A stretch of 64,000 bases of DNA, taken from NCBI GenBank assembly GCA_023140195.1, contig JAGLME010000020.1:1-64000 (forward strand), written 5' to 3'. The DNA comes from Thermoplasmata archaeon (GTDB taxonomy: Archaea; Thermoplasmatota; Thermoplasmata; RBG-16-68-12; SOIM01). Below are positions 63,971 through 64,000 of the stretch, one piece after another (positions within the stretch are counted from its first letter, which is position 1; each line of letters begins with the position of its first letter). Made by a program: the position numbers and the translations under genes. The notes beneath the pieces were generated by a model. The model was given only the letters and a program-made list of their open reading frames with translations, made no database searches and was not told the DNA's origin.

Positions 63971-63977
63971 ATTTATA
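63971..63977 (-). promoter_or_regulatory. TATA box near the right edge
   Basis: tataaat on the minus strand, about 39 bp before the ATG at 63932. Because atttataat is nearly symmetrical it could also serve a plus-strand gene beyond the window. Confidence 0.45.
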
Positions 63978-64000
63978 ATTTGTTTAGTGAATCTCATAAG

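Overview
The window is archaeal and most likely from the phylum Thermoplasmatota (an uncultured Thermoplasmata-type lineage); this rests on gene content, because no search was possible. Archaeal markers include the proteasome-activating nucleotidase PAN, class-1 release factor aRF1, Pelota, aIF2-gamma, ribosomal protein S6e, archaeosine transglycosylase TgtA, KEOPS Pcc1, Pth2, aMBF1, archaeal-type PyrH and a ThiD-ThiN fusion. TATA boxes lie about 25-35 bp upstream of many start codons (leaderless or short leaders), and PEF-CTERM surface-sorting signals occur. I see no CRISPR array, transposase or integrase.

Layout. Positions 1-15,200 hold three giant surface proteins: two tandem paralogues with LTNG-rich linkers, an internal membrane anchor, Asp-box propellers and PEF-CTERM tails, and a convergent 2088-residue adhesin-like protein with a cytoplasmic C-terminal domain. 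Positions 15,587-22,261 mix housekeeping and small membrane genes: a HisA-like protein, a DUF2240-like protein, aMBF1, PAN and a membrane FKBP. Positions 22,277-26,174 form an envelope glycan block (GT2, UDP-galactopyranose-mutase-like flavoprotein, VTT/DedA-like protein, GT4). Positions 26,301-30,631 hold ThiD-ThiN, ThpR, PyrH and aRF1. Positions 30,653-34,129 encode a PKD-type surface protein.

The most striking element is at 35,458-37,930 on the minus strand. Four tightly coupled genes encode a ubiquitin-fold modifier, an E2, an E1 and a JAMM metalloprotease. Motif by motif they resemble the eukaryotic UFM1 system rather than SAMP/ThiS/MoaD or canonical ubiquitin. The modifier has a VPES motif and ends in a single Gly; the E2 has the UFC1-like TRW-GK and YPTT-P-PEL blocks; the E1 has UBA5-like DYDK, NR, C-SLPTTM and FG-V--YL blocks. 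I read this as a compact archaeal UFMylation-like pathway in which a JAMM enzyme takes the place of the UFSP cysteine proteases. No E3 (UFL1-like) is recognised in the window.

Positions 38,057-40,130 are visibly A/T-richer and carry accessory genes, followed by a tRNA-Ala(CGC) gene. Positions 40,526-48,418 encode a 2630-residue membrane-anchored subtilase with a WD40 propeller inserted between its catalytic Asp and His. The remainder (48,630-63,932) is mainly translation, tRNA modification and metabolism: CysS, S6e-aIF2-gamma, Pelota, DUF99, Pth2, a TrmO-like protein, aldehyde:ferredoxin oxidoreductase, a CDF transporter, a MazG-like enzyme, a DEDD nuclease, TgtA, Pcc1, a nitroreductase and a methylthiotransferase. 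Several very small genes are also visible. Three secreted or unknown proteins share leaders with an ACGGAGG Shine-Dalgarno sequence. Coordinates of motifs were read by eye and family assignments come from motif recognition.
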